Source: Certhia americana (taxonomy: Eukaryota > Chordata > Aves > Passeriformes > Certhiidae). From it: a stretch of DNA of 64,000 nt. This document shows, in pieces, positions 1-12,342 of the stretch. The DNA lies in contig CM031864.1 in assembly GCA_018697195.1 (NCBI GenBank), positions 23,942,086-24,006,085 on the forward strand, in the 5' to 3' direction. A program made the translations under genes and the position numbers. The stretch's first letter is position 1, and each line of letters begins with the position of its first letter. The notes under the pieces were generated by a model. The model worked only from the letters and a program-made list of their open reading frames with translations. It was not told where the DNA came from and ran no database searches.

Positions 1-1206
1 TATCGAGTTCTGTAGGTACAGCAGCATGACTCTTGGAAATCAGTTGGATCATTCATTTTCCTAAATCCAAGAATACCTATAAAGTGTTCAAAAGATCATT
101 GCCCAAGTCTTCTATTACATGTTCTATTATTGTCTTCTATTTTGAGTCATATTGTTTTATTCTAACTGACTCTAAGTGTGATCACAATTTCTGAATTTGT
201 TTTGTTGAACAGGAGCTCAAGAATGTTCACTTTATAATATGAACATTTTTTTGTAAACAGCCTGTTCAGAAGATGTTTTTAAGACTATTTCTTGGTTATT
301 TTATTTAGTTGGTTGGGATTTTTTTCCCCTTTGATAAGAGAAGTTTAAAAGCATGAGAAGAAAACTTACAACTGGCTCATTTGAGAAAATGAAGGCAAAA
401 GGCAGCCTAGACACACTGAGCAAGACATGACCAGTGTAGCAAGCAATAGTGAAACCAGAGTAAATGCCAGCTGAACAGGTGGAATAAAGCTAAAATAAAA
501 TGTTTGTTGGTCTGTAATGACAGCTATTACTCCTTGCACCTAACCTGCAAAATTTCTTCCATTTATCCTTACTCTTTGCAAGATTCCATTTCTTTCTTTT
601 ATGTTAGTGCATGTTTGAGTTTTGCCTTTCCAGAAAAGTAAACAAGTTTTTGTAACTTGAGCTCTAATCGCAGAAGAAAAATGGGGTGAGCAGTCACACT
701 CATGCCAAGATTCCCTTAGCCAGCAGGACAGGCAACTCCAAACCCCCCATACAACCTGTTAGCAAAATCCAGCACCCCAAGCCACCAGCCTGAAGCTGGG
801 CTAGTAAAACCTTTTCTACTGCTTTTCACCAAGCTGCCTACCTGCACTTTAATATACTCATGTCAATGACACTGCACTCCCATCCCTTAACTGAGCTTCC
901 TGGCCAGTGACTATAACTCGGCTCACCCACCCTTGTGTGCTCCCATGTGACAATTAATAATGACTTAAACTCCCAAAATCATAAGGTTGTCTTAGAAACC
1001 ACTAATTCATGCATACTTTCTGAAATTATGTGATCCAAAGAACATAGAATGCCATAGGATGGCATTAAAAACGCATTGCTAGGAGTATTTGTGTGGCCTT
1101 GATCTTTGAATGTTTTTCTTAGCTTTCTGATGTTTTGCATTTTGTAGCGGAGTTCTCACACACTTTCATGTAAACAATGATTGTTTTACATTCCTTTCTA
1201 CAGGAA
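1..1206. other. Non-coding stretch, nothing recognised
   Basis: AT-rich DNA with no reading frame resembling a known protein and no RNA gene or transposon end that I can recognise. The stretch around 660-960 is somewhat richer in C and has no clear identity. Confidence 0.6.
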
Positions 1207-1365
1207 GTGAGAATTGATGGACTCTTGGTTTGACCAGTGCGGTTGGAGAGGTGATAACTTCACCCTCCAATCCCTGGTCACCTCTGGAATGATATATATA
1301 TCGAGGTCACACAATAAACTTCCTCTTTTCCTCCTCTCTCTGCAAAGAGAGTCATAGTGAGTGCA
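1207..1365 (+). mobile_element. Probable LTR fragment (U3 end to U5)
   Basis: Seen: a TATA-like ATATATATA at 1292-1300 is followed 13 bases later by a polyadenylation signal AATAAA at 1313-1318, and then by a pyrimidine-rich stretch (CTTCCTCTTTTCCTCCTC). Upstream is a moderately GC-rich segment with a CCAAT motif near 1267-1271. This order (CCAAT, TATA, close AATAAA, CT-rich U5) is typical of avian retroviral LTRs. Neither terminus nor a target duplication could be fixed, so the boundaries are approximate. A host promoter or chance arrangement is the alternative. Confidence 0.4.
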
Positions 1366-4300
1366 TGTGTTCATTTGTGTTTGTAGTGTGACATATTCAT
1401 ATACTAATATTACTCCTCTTTTATTCACTTTATGCCAACACACAGCGTTAGCAGTCCTTGGACACTGTGTGATTGTTAATGGCAGGAACATGCTTTTGGA
1501 ACAGGAAAGCCCGGCAGGAAAACTCTCTCCATAAGGAGAGCTCTGGCCCTGTGCCACTGTGATCACTTCCCCTGGCAGAGGCAGAGCCCACCTGCAGCTG
1601 CTCTGCCCTCACAGACAGGATCTGCCACCCGGGGTGTGAGGAGCCAGCACAGCCAATGCAGCACTTACAGCTCTTACACTATAGCCCTCTTGTAATAGCT
1701 GTTGGTATAAGTCTTATTACAGCTCTTCCTACCCTGCTGAGAGCTCTAAAACCCCATTTGATAGTATTTTTAGGGCCCCGTTACAAACCCAGACCAAGTA
1801 AAATAACAAATAAATAACTGCAAATAAAGGCCACCAAACAGCACTTTTCCTCCTGATGCAGAGCTGCACTCCTGAGATAATGTCGATATCACACAAAATC
1901 AGTGCTTTCCTTGAAATGGAAAATGGGAATTTTAGCAGCAGTAACATGACTGTGTAAGCTCAAAGACTGCACTGCCTCCCACTCAAAGATGGCACTTGCA
2001 TGCTCAGAACCCCCACCCAGCAAAACAACATTCAGATGGTCTAGATTAACAAGCATTTCAGTGTTTTCAAAATGACTGAGATATTGTGCAATAAAGATTG
2101 ATCATAAAACAAGTGGCTCATATCTGGAGGAAAACATATATTTTTTTTCAGTTTCAGCAATCCCTATTTCATCATTTCAGACAATTAAATAAAGTCATTT
2201 TCATCATAAACATAGAATTTCAGTTTCATCTGTTCTATGCTTTAAATGACAATATAAAACTCAATTTTTTGCACCTGTTTTTTATCTGTTAATAAAGTTC
2301 TATCTTGTTTTTCCTTCTCTGATTCTGATAAAAATATGAACAAAAATCTAAATTTAAGAAAAAAACAAACAACATCCCCCAACACTCAAATCCACAAACA
2401 AAACAAAATTTCCCCCCAGTTTTGTTCAGCATTTTGAGGTTTGATAATCCATTACTCCACCACTGCTTTTGGAAAATTATTTATCCTTTCTTTCTCCTTC
2501 CCTGGGAAAAAATGCTTCTCAAGTATAACTAAATTTTCCATTCTGCCTCTTGAGAAAACACAGGAAAGAAACTAATTTCTGCTGGCTCTTTTAGGAGACA
2601 AAAAAAAAAAAGAAAATGATAATGGACTTTTTTTTTTTTTTAAGACTGCAGAAAAGTCAAAGGTGAAATTATACTTTAGCTGAAAGCACTGGAAACTCTG
2701 CTATTCACTTCAGAAGCCAAGATTCACCTAAAATGTTTCCAAAACTCACTTCTTCCTACTGTGATGGATAGTTTACAAATTGCTTTCCCTGTGCACTGTT
2801 CATGAAATTTAAACATTTGGCATTATCTTTGATGTCAGGAGAGCCAGACAACAAAGTCCTCAGAGGCTTTACTGCAGAGTGACCTGGTTATTAAGACATA
2901 TACAGAAAGGTTTGCTACTCTCCAGGAGAGGTACAATCTCCAGAAGATGCATTCCCAGTTCTGCAAATCCAAGTTGATCCCGGAAAAATTTTATGCATGC
3001 CCGTTTTTGTTACTAGTTCCTACACTATTTCTTCTTTCCATATCTAGTCTTTTCCCCAGTTTTATCATCATTGCTTTAGGTTGTGGTAAACTTTACTGTA
3101 CTACTTCCTTAGAATGTTAGAAGTCACAGGAAAATTTATTTTTTATATGTCTAAGCTTGTTTAGAAGATTCATTTTGGCAAAAGTTGTTTGCCTTGCTCA
3201 TGATAAGAGTACTTGAAGTGATCTGAACTCTTTGGAACATTGAGAAAAATCAGAGGAATGGTATCCTTTGGGATTTTTTTTCTCCCCTTCCAACTTTGAC
3301 TTTATCCAACTCTATAAAAAAATGCAACAACATGCTGGTTATATTTAGAAAAAATATGGAAATTATTGTATTAATGGTACTATTTTTGCCAACCAGATTT
3401 GTTTTCAAAGTAATAAAGGTGTGTTTTACCCTGTCAGTTCTGTGGTTCAACATTTGGTGAATTATACCTCTAACCTGAAAATACCCAACTGCCTTGATTC
3501 ACCCTGGGCAGGTCCCAAGCCTGAAGATGTTGGTGTCTGCAGAACTGCAGGTACAGACTTTGCAGAATAAACAACTGAGTAACTTTGTTTCCATCATTTA
3601 ATAGTAACATTCTGATTAATATTTTTACTGAAGCCCTCCATATTTTTTTTTCCCTGAAGATGCTCTGAGTTATCAACAATCACAATAGTTTATTTTTCTG
3701 TGGTATGTTTCCAAAGACAACACTATTTAATGCAAATTGTTATTTTCCTTAACACCTGAGTTTCAGTTTCTAGAAGAGATTGCAGCCAGCATTTCTTTAA
3801 TAAAAGATCAACAGTTTGGGAAGGAAGAAATTTTCCTACTTAAGCAACATCTGATTAATTTGTTCCACTCTCCCCTTGAAAACAAGAAAATTTGTACAGG
3901 CCTGTTCACTGCTCTGAGACCTTTGTTTTACTGACAGTAAGTGAAGCCAATACACAAATATGCTGAGGCTGTAGCCCAAAGGAAGCAAGCAACTCTACCC
4001 CTCTCTGAGAAGAGCATCTTCCCAACCCTGGACACTGCTGCAGTCGGCAATGGACACTGGAGCAATGTTACTGCTCTGGTTTCCTTCAGCCCTTGAGAGT
4101 TTCTTGAGCTGTCTGTGAAGTTAAAGAAGGTAGGACTAGGCTGGAGAATGAAAATGAAAGCTTTGTGTAGAAATTTGGGTCCCTGATTCTATAAATTTCT
4201 GATTAAACTGAAGTATTGTTAGATTTTAGAGACCCATAGTCTGAATGATTTAAAGCCAGCTTCTTGATTTTACAGATTTTATGGGGATTCTTGGTCAGAC

Positions 4301-7300
4301 ACATTTAGTCATATTTCCAGAAGGAAAACAAAACTATTTGGCCATTCTTTGCCAAGTCATCTTTACCTAAGTGGATGAGCTTGCTTCTATTTTTATTTTC
4401 TCTTCAATTGTCATTCTTTAGTGGTGCAGAGAGCCCTGAATGAGCTAGCCATTAAAAACATGGAGATGCTGTTTGGGACTAGGCCAGAGATTAAATATTT
4501 AATTTTTACCACTGTCCATATTTATTGTCTTAAAAAAATGTTATTTCCTTGTCTCTGATTCTATAAATCAGGGTGAGTTATAGACTGAATTTGGTGCACT
4601 GCAAATTTGTCATTGTTAAAACTAGCTTTCCTCATAGTGGACTGAGAGACTGAAAATGGTGATCCACATCCTTACTAATACAAACATTTATTTACACGCT
4701 TCACCAATTTAACTGCAGGCATAATGTGATTAATGCAGGACAACAAAAACATTGTTGATTGGCTGCATTCAAGGAAATGAAAATACACGATAACACCAAT
4801 GCAACACCAATGCACCAATGCAACTTCCTCACAACCCTACAGCCTTCTTGGGAAACTCCTAACAGCAAACTTGGGTACATTTTAATTACCCAGGATATAC
4901 ACAAGTGTCATGATTACCTATTTAGAGCTAGGCCTTTCATCTACCGCTAAAATAAAATGCTCTTCATCAGAATCAGATCTGCAGAAATTGCCAGCATTTT
5001 CCAGTAATTTAATTTTCACTTCACTGAAATGAGGTGCAGTTCGTAATGATTTGGTGTGAGTACAGACTGATCAAGCTAATCTAGCAAAAACATAGCTCAG
5101 TTTGGAGAGGCAAGCAAAACAAAAAGCTAAATATCAATTCTCTTCTGTTCTTGGGAAAGGAGCTTGGCTTTAGGGTTAGCACAATTAGGAAGAATTTGCT
5201 ACTTTGCAGGTTTTATATCCTGGGAACACTTTGCTGTAATGCAATAAAGTTTTCTCATTTTTCACCCACTGTGGATCTGAGTCTCTCTCTGCATGTGTCA
5301 TGTAAGAGTATATCATTATTATTACTACTACTAGGCCCCAAAAATGCACCAATAAATAGAGCTTCATATTTTAGACAAATATGTGGTAGTGGGAAGAAGT
5401 GCATAACTATTAATATATGGGATATTGATTTTCTGTTAATTAAAACCAATTGCAGTTTTCCTATGCATAAAATGAACTGAGCCTCATCAATTTTGTGTCT
5501 TCCTTGCTGTTGATACAGAAATAGGCAAGAAGCTACAGAGCATCATATTTAAAACCAAAGACTCAGACTAAATCAATGGCCTGAGAGCTCACCTAGCAGA
5601 CATTGCTGACATCCTCCCTTCTTAAAACAAAAATATTTATTAAAGTCACTATCGGCCTCAGAGAATCTCCAGCCTAAGACTACACCATGCTCAGGTTGTC
5701 ATGGAAACGAGAAGATGTTCAGGATCATTTGACATTTTATGAAGACAATTTAAAGCTATTTTATCCAGAGGAAAAAATGTGAACTCTAAGCTACTATTCC
5801 AATTTTCCAATTAAAGGAGTCAATGCCAGAAACTCAAGCAGCTCTTGCTCCTTTGCCTCTGAGAGCACAGTGATTACCAAAGGATGAGCAGGATCATTAG
5901 CATGTGATGCTGTTCTTGCCTCTGATTTAAATTCACCTGTATAACATACATAACACAATAAAAAGAATGCCTGATTATATGCAAAATAGCACGTAAGGGT
6001 CTGCAAAAATGTGGACAAAAGGGAGCAGGAGCCACTCCCTGAGCACTTCATTCTTAGTAGGGAAGCAGAGCCTCAATATTTTTAAACTGACATTAGAATA
6101 ACACTGTTGAATATTTTTGGTACAAATAAATAGAAAAATTATTCATGAAGATAAAAAGACTGATACAGATTTCTAACCTCAGAGAGAGGCTGAATTCTAC
6201 AGATATTTTAAACCTGATCTTCGAACAAAAAAGTTTATTCATATTAAAGAGAATCTTTCTCATCTTGTTATGAATAAAATTACCTACATTATAGAAAGTC
6301 TTAATACTGTAACAAGGCATTTTTCATAAGCCATCTGAATAGACACTCATGAGAGCAGAAGAAATGAAATGTCACAGAAAGCGGCAATCTCAGACCCAAA
6401 TAAAGGATTTTATTTTATCTTGTAAGAAGAGCTCTTTTCTATTACTGCATAAGTAACTGCAGCATCAGTGGCAACCTAAAATAATAGTAAATAAATAGCA
6501 GAAGTATAAATCTGCAAAAACCCCAAGAGATATTCAAGCTCGAAAGTTGATTAAAGGATGAAAAAATGCTTTATGTTGCTTTAAATATTAAAAATTTCAA
6601 AAGCAGGCAGATTAATGGTGCTTAAAAAAGCATTCTTTCTTGTTACTTTTCACAGCATCTACACAGTCATCATGGATCAGAATAATGCCATGCAATATTT
6701 ACAGCATTACTTTACAATGTACTTTTTCTTAAATGGCACACTATCTTCCCTGTTGTTTACAAAATGAAAAATGCCTCTATTACATTCTGCCAGCTATTCT
6801 TTGTGTGTGCAGTATAAAGGAACTGGCCCCGGAGCAGTTTTAGATTCTCAGCAAATCATTTAAACTCTTTATATTGTATTAAGGGCTATATCTGCAACAT
6901 AATCTCTTATTAATTTTAAAATTAACTTGTTTAGTAAATTCATATTTACTGCAGGAAAATCGTGTCATCTCTGTGGAAGAATGAGCATATTCTCAAATTC
7001 TCTTACAGTTATCTCTGCTGGAATTTGAAAAGGCAAGATAATTTCAGGCATGTGACTAGAATGTATCAATTTTTCCTCAAAGCTCCTGAAATTTCTACTG
7101 GTTTGTCCTTTGATAACTCTCTCCTTGCTGCTGTAAACGCACAGTTACATCCTGGTAATTTTCAAGGTAGAACTGCACCATGTTATTTATTTTATTGAAT
7201 AAACCAAATCTCTGAAAGCCCAGGGATTTGCAGGAGCTCAAACAGTGGTGGTGGAATTCAGCTGAGGAACTCCTGTCAGCTCTGCACATTTGGGTATCCA

Positions 7301-9399
7301 AACCAGGCTCTTCTATCAACCATTTTCTGCAGTTTTTCATACATCTGACTACAATTCCCTCGAGTTTTCACCTTTTCCTTATTTTGTTACATTCATATTT
7401 GTCAGATGCAAACCTTTACTGGAGCTTTCCAATCACTTCTAATTACACTAGGTCTACTTGCTCTGTTCTGCTCTGGAGGATGGAATCTCCATGGGATCTC
7501 TCTTTGTGTCTTTAATGGGATCTCATTCACTAATGTATTGCAGCGTAATTATAACCCCACTCTGCAGATGCGAAATGAAATCAGAAGAAATTGAAAGGTT
7601 TGATTCCTCTCCGTCTCACACTTTTGTTAGAAGGCTTCCTTTCTCCTGTAAAATTTGCTTCGACATTCCAAGGACTCATTAGTGCACCCTGAACTTCCTA
7701 CATGTGTTCTCGACATCAAAACCAGAAGGAATCCTTAAGATTTATGGAATGGGTTTACTGTAGATGTTGAAAATTATAACATTGGCTCTTCCCTGTAACT
7801 CTGTGCTCCAAGAGCTTTGCTGAGCTGAGGTGGAAACTGTGGGGTTTGGTTGCTGGGGGCTGTGCTGTCAAATGATGTGTACAGGTCAATCTTACCTGGC
7901 AATCCCTGGTAAGAAATTTCATGAGTTTTTTTCTCATTTGACTTTTTATTTTCTCTTTTATCATACTTCGCTTTCTGTGGCATTGTCCCTTCCAGCTGTG
8001 TGCACTGAAGAGCTTTTTAGAAGCAAATTGGCTGCCATGAGCAAGACTTGTGTTATCAAGTGAGGCATGTCTTTATACACACAATAGAATACTACCCTAA
8101 AGATTATACTTGGGAACAAAGCTTGTGATTTCATTCCAGTCTCCTTTCCCAATCTTTATTTCAAAGGTCCGCTCCAAATAACCTCTTTGTAATTATTCCT
8201 TTGTTTTTCATTTTTTTCCATTAGACTGATTTTACTTCTTACAGAAATACAAGAATATGTAATTGTTTCACTAGTCTGAGTTCACATGTCAAACAATACC
8301 CTTATCACATTCACAGAGAAATTGTAGATTGCACCCAAGAGCCATTTCCTGTTGATACTAATTTGATCACAAATTAAAGATCTTGAAGACTATTGAAGGG
8401 ACACCAATAGAGTTAAGCAACTTTTCTATTATAGTTTTTATTTCTTGGTTTTGACTGACATGCCTGCAGCTACAGCTTGCCAGGTAGTTTGTGGAGATAT
8501 TTATTTTGCAAGTGTGAATGATAATAAATGTTGAGATGGGAGAGGGAAACCCCTGCTTTACCTTTAGTATTCAGAATATGTGAAGCATTTCCACATCTAA
8601 GAGAACTTCAAAAGCTATACAAACCTCTGTAGATGACAATCTAAGCAAAGGACAGCATATTATATTATGTTATATAATATTCGATTTAAGAGAGGGGGGA
8701 TAATTTTCAATCTTTCAAGTGCCTGGTGGAAAGCTATAGGAAGATAATATAAGATGTGGGGGGGAGAAACAAAAGAAAAAAGAATAAAAGAATAGGACAG
8801 AAAGATTCTTCATAAACTTCACACTTTGCTTAACACACTAACCTAAACCTATGAAATTCCAGCTGTCCTACAGGACAAGTTATTAAAGTATCAGCAGTTG
8901 TTTTCCTTTTTACTGTACCTCATTATATCTCACAAAAGAGTTATAGCTGTGAACAAGCATCAAGAAAAATCTTTGTACTCCCTGTTACCATATTGCTTGC
9001 CAGCTCTTCAAAGCACCTGAGGAAATCAGGAGTTTTATTGTTACCCTAGTAAGTATGCTCACCTCCTCAAGGCACTAAGAGAATACTTCCTCATGCACCT
9101 AAGAGAATACTTTTTCTTTCAAGAACAGTTAAGGATCCCAAGATGTTTTTCTGCCTAAATGACCTTGTGGTATTATTAAAAAAAACTTCCATGGATCAAG
9201 GTGCTCAAATACAAATGAAGGTTTTGGGTTTTTTTTTTTTTTTCATTTTTTGTGTCTGTCCTATGTGGGGTATGGGGTTATAATTGTTAAAGTTGCTAAG
9301 GCTTATGTTCACCAGAAGGCCCTGTGGGAAGGCACAGCTGCAGGCTGGAGGGTTGGAAGCTGGCTGGGGGGTCAGAGAGTTATGATGTGTGTACAGCAG
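1366..9399. other. Non-coding stretch with minor simple repeats
   Basis: No gene is recognised. Minor structure seen: an A-run near 2600-2611 and a T-run near 2628-2641, 16 bases apart, which could pair; a short tandem array of an ACACCAATGC-like unit at about 4793-4824; a near-palindromic AT tract around 8660-8690; a duplicated AAGAGAATACTT at about 9077-9115; and a T-run at 9229-9243. All reading frames here are short and overlap on both strands, as expected by chance in AT-rich DNA. Confidence 0.6.
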
Positions 9400-9560
9400 C
9401 ACTGCAACTGAGCCAGCCAAGGAGGTCCCTTCTTCTGCTAAGCTTTGGTTTTGTCTGGTTGAAATGAGAAGTATGAAAGGGGAGTATTTCCACAATAAAG
9501 TGATCTCCTTTGGATGCAGAAGGGGCTCCGTGTCACTTTGTTCTCCATTGCTACAAATGG
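9400..9560 (+). mobile_element. Possible 5' LTR end (R-U5) and degenerate primer-binding site
   Basis: An AATAAA signal at 9494-9499 is followed by a GT-rich stretch ending near 9555 in TTGCTACA. That is a plausible LTR 3' terminus (CA end). Immediately after it, TGGCTGGCCCAAATCAGG resembles a decayed tRNA-Lys primer-binding site, the primer normally used by betaretroviruses, but it needs several mismatches and indels. It is placed where the 5' LTR of the provirus at 9.7-13.2 kb could lie if gag had been deleted. No TATA box or 5' LTR edge was found. This is a weak inference. Confidence 0.28.
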
Positions 9561-9756
9561 CTGGCCCAAATCAGGACCTACAGGACCTACCACTGCTCCA
9601 GCAGCAGCTTCCATGAGTTAGGGAATCGCCGGCTGGGAAGGGTCTGGGAAAGATCTAGAGCAGGATCCAGGAGAGTTCATGAAGGAACTCAAGAATCAGA
9701 AGTGCACACACCTTACCGAGCAGGTGAGTAAACCAGTGGAAGCAATAGGGGAGGTG

Positions 9757-10015
9757 GAATATCCCTGGACCCCTTGGCAATAATATCCATGCCTCGCTAA
9801 TAGGGCATTCCTCTGCCACTAAATTGGGGGGTTTTGTGCTACCTGCAGTTATTAATTTGTATTATGAAGGTAAAATACAAATTATGCTATGGACTCCCTG
9901 CTTTTTATCTGCATTACACAGATACCAATGCATCACACAACTTATTCCTTTTTCCAACAAAACCTCTAATGGCAAGGGTAAATGTGACCCAAATAACTTT
10001 GGTAGTACAAGCTAG
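9757..10015 (+). pseudogene. Retroviral dUTPase domain remnant
   Basis: Seen in the plus-strand frame: the segment LIGHSSATKLGGFVLP, then AVINLYYEGKI, then a QLIPF block. In the family these correspond to the GRSS motif, the substrate-binding V-I-D/YxGE motif and the following strand of retroviral dUTPases, which hydrolyse dUTP to limit uracil incorporation during reverse transcription. Here GRSS reads GHSS, and the catalytic aspartate position of the VID motif reads Asn, so the enzyme would be inactive even if translated. The upstream half, including motif 1, is not readable. The domain runs directly towards the protease remnant, matching betaretroviral pro genes in which dUTPase is fused to protease. 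Confidence 0.75.
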
Positions 10016-10450
10016 CCACATGTTTTCAGGACAAGCTCTATTAAAACAGCTCAGCCAATATTGACATGCAGTGTAGATGGCAAAAAATGTAAAGGGCTTG
10101 TTGATACTGGAGTTGATGTCTCTATTACTAAAAGCAGTGAATGGCCCAGTGATTGACTGGCCCATAAGCAGCCCTACATCGGCCCTAATGGGGGTGGGAG
10201 GAATGCAACACCCTTGACAAAGAGCTCACCTCCAGCTTGTCCTTGGCCCTGATGGGCAAACTGCACAGATTGCCCCATTTATTGCCTCTACACCATGAAC
10301 ATTACGGCCAAGAGATGTTCTGGGACAATTTGGAACAACCATACAAGCAGACTAGAGACAACTAGAGTATTTCCTCAACGGAAAACCTGTTTCATAGTGG
10401 CCATTGATCAGCCATTCCAAAAGCAAATACTGGACATATGTAAACTCACA
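10016..10450 (+). pseudogene. Retroviral aspartic protease remnant (pro)
   Basis: The active-site segment reads LVDTGVDVSI (DTG codons at 10,103-10,111). This is the retropepsin signature, which usually has alanine where this copy has valine after DTG. A stop follows at about 10,156. Later in the same region TAQIAPFIAS and RPRDVLGQFG are visible in a plus-strand frame; in the family these match the flap-distal strand and the C-terminal (G)RD-LxxxG block. Stops and at least one frameshift separate the blocks. Further along are the last codons before the RT linker, up to KLT and two stops near 10,451. The coding line is then broken by the LTR inserted at 10,472. In an intact virus this enzyme would mature Gag and Gag-Pol. 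Confidence 0.8.
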
Positions 10451-10471
10451 TAGTAGACTGAAGACCCTGTG

Positions 10472-10919
10472 TGAGAAACGACGCTCACTTTTTAAGTTTA
10501 AAAGATTTATTAAACCTTAACAAAAGTACAGCAACAGACTGAATAAGAAGAAAGAGCAGCACTGAGAGCAAAGGACTCAACCACCATGTGCTTGTCCACA
10601 AATGGATACTCTGTCTTTTATACCCCTAGCCCTTCCCAAAGTCTTGCTGGTCAACTCCTTCTCTGCTGTCCATTGATGAAGATTACTTTCTTACATCTTG
10701 ACTGGAGGCCAGGTGTTGTTATGTTGCATCTCCTGGTAATAAGCCAGCCCTCCCCAAATCCCTCAGCTACCAAGGCTATTATAAGGGGGAGGGGAAAGAG
10801 AACTATGGGAGGACATATTACAATAATATAACTATATATCTACAAAACTGCTCTTAACATGAACATAATATCCATCTCTTAATTTTGAGAGCCAGCTATC
10901 ACATTACTTATCTATAACC
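10472..10919 (-). mobile_element. Solo LTR inserted in pol, 448 bp, with target duplication
   Basis: Read on the minus strand it has LTR architecture: a U3, a TATA box TATAAAA (plus coordinates 10,617-10,623), a polyadenylation signal AATAAA (plus 10,506-10,511) and a terminal ...GTTTCTCA end abutting pol. The flanks are CCTGTG at 10,466-10,471 and TCTGTG at 10,920-10,925, a 6-bp target duplication with one mismatch; 6 bp is usual for ERVK-type elements. The pol reading passes from GAAGACCCTGTG before the LTR to GTGTGGATTGACC after it with nothing missing, so the insertion point is exact. The expected terminal CA on the plus strand reads CC, presumably one substitution. It carries no internal sequence, so it is the product of LTR-LTR recombination. 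Confidence 0.85.
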
Positions 10920-10922
10920 TCT

Positions 10923-11723
10923 GTGTGGATTGACCAATGGCCCCTACGAAAGGAACAGCTACAAAATTTAAAACAGCTTGTGGAAGAACAATTGTCTTTC
11001 AGCCATATCTGTCCCTCTTCTAGTCCCTGGAAGACCCCTATATTTTGTATACCTAAGCAAAAATGGCAAGTGGCAATTATTGCAGGATTTACAGTCAGTA
11101 AATGCAGTTATTGAACCTATGGGTGCTCTGCAACCTGGGCTTCCATCACCCACAGTGATTCCCCTTAATTGTCCCTTAGTAATTTTAGACCCAAAAGACT
11201 GTTTCTTCAATCTAAGTTTACACCCTGATGATGCACATCGGTTTGCCTTTTCTGTGCCTACCTTGAATCATGCAGGACCAGCGAAGAGATTTTATCGGAC
11301 AATGTTGCCACAAGGCACATATAACAGCCCAGCTATATGCAGAAGGGGAGTCATCTCCCCTTATAGCCCGTCCATCATAAATTTCCTGATGCAGCCATAC
11401 ATCATTATATGGATGACATTTTACTCGCAGCTCACGACCAATCCATCTTCTGTTCTAAGGTAGCTGTCATGCAGGAAATTCAAAATGCAGAACTAATCAT
11501 GGCACCTGAAAAGGTGCAGCGTGAGTCCCCATGGCATTATCTGGGGTGGAAAATTATTCAGCAGACCATCAGCCCTCAGCCTTTAAAGCTTTGTGTTAAA
11601 GACACCCTAACTTTAAATGAATTACTGAAACTGCTAAGTTCTTTGCATTGGCTGTATCCTGTTTCGGGTGTATCCACAGAACTTTTACACACCTTATATG
11701 ACTTATTCAGAGGATGCCCCTGA
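10923..11723 (+). pseudogene. Reverse transcriptase remnant (pol), YMDD present
   Basis: RNA-dependent DNA polymerase domain of a class II ERV. Blocks in order: VWIDQWPL at the N-terminus; LKQLVEEQL; SSPWKTPIF; NGKWQLLQDLQSVN; PMGALQPGLPSP; LDPKDCFF, which carries the first catalytic aspartate; HPDDAHRFAFSVP; LPQGTYNSP; and HHYMDDILLAAHD with YMDD at 11,406-11,417, the catalytic pair. HYLGWKI and a stretch ending LYDLFRG follow, at the start of the thumb and connection. There are two clear frameshifts, near 11,052-11,056 and between about 11,345 and 11,370, plus an in-frame TAG before the YMDD block. The catalytic residues survive but the frame does not, so it is non-functional. The domain resumes after the inserted block at 12,343. 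Confidence 0.92.
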
Positions 11724-12323
11724 CGCAATGCTGGATTTTTCCCCAGGCAGCTCTCAGCACCAGTCCAAGAGTGTGCTGCTCTCAGAAAGCACCACAGTCC
11801 CAGATACGGCTGTAGGGCTCCCCTGCTATGGCACAGGGTGTCAGACATCAAGGACTGGAGCAAAGAGTAGGGAGGGAATTTTTGTGTGGTTCCCCAAAGA
11901 AGCTCATTCCAGGAGAGGACCAGGGACAAGAGACCAAAGACCAGCATGGTGCATAATCTTTTAAACAGGAGAGGTACAAGGGGAGGGTACAATTCTTCAA
12001 CCAATAGGGGAAAGAATGGGGAGGAGTACAAGATGAGGTTTATTTTACATTCACCAATGAGGGACTACAAGGGAGGAGAACAGTTCACGTGGGCCAATGG
12101 GGCATGGAGGATTAGGGGATTTCCAAAGGGGAGGGACAAGCAGGGGGTTGGCATAGGAAAGGATTGACATCTAGGAGGGAAAATTCTGGAATAAGGTGCA
12201 GGGTTGGGGTAGGATGGACAGCTAAATAGGAGGATACAACTTAGGTTGGATCAACAACATGGGGGAAGTAGGAACAAACAATCACGAACAGTTAAAGAAA
12301 AAACACACCACAACAAACCCCCA
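11724..12323 (-). mobile_element. Probable LTR inserted in the RT thumb region, about 600 bp
   Basis: The pol reading stops making sense after LFRG at about 11,718 and resumes with LTPEAK at 12,343, so roughly 600 bp of foreign DNA lies between. Its texture is LTR-like: three CCAAT motifs on the plus strand (near 12,000, 12,053 and 12,094), a TTTAAAAG TATA-like box on the minus strand (plus 11,960-11,967), G-rich U3-type sequence, and a terminal ...AAACCCCCA that gives a TG start on the minus strand. The polyadenylation signal and a clean target duplication were not found; CCTGAC and CCTGCA at the two edges are only a loose match. Orientation and exact ends are therefore provisional. A chance rearrangement is the alternative. 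Confidence 0.55.
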
Positions 12324-12342
12324 CCTGCATTTGCTTTGACAG

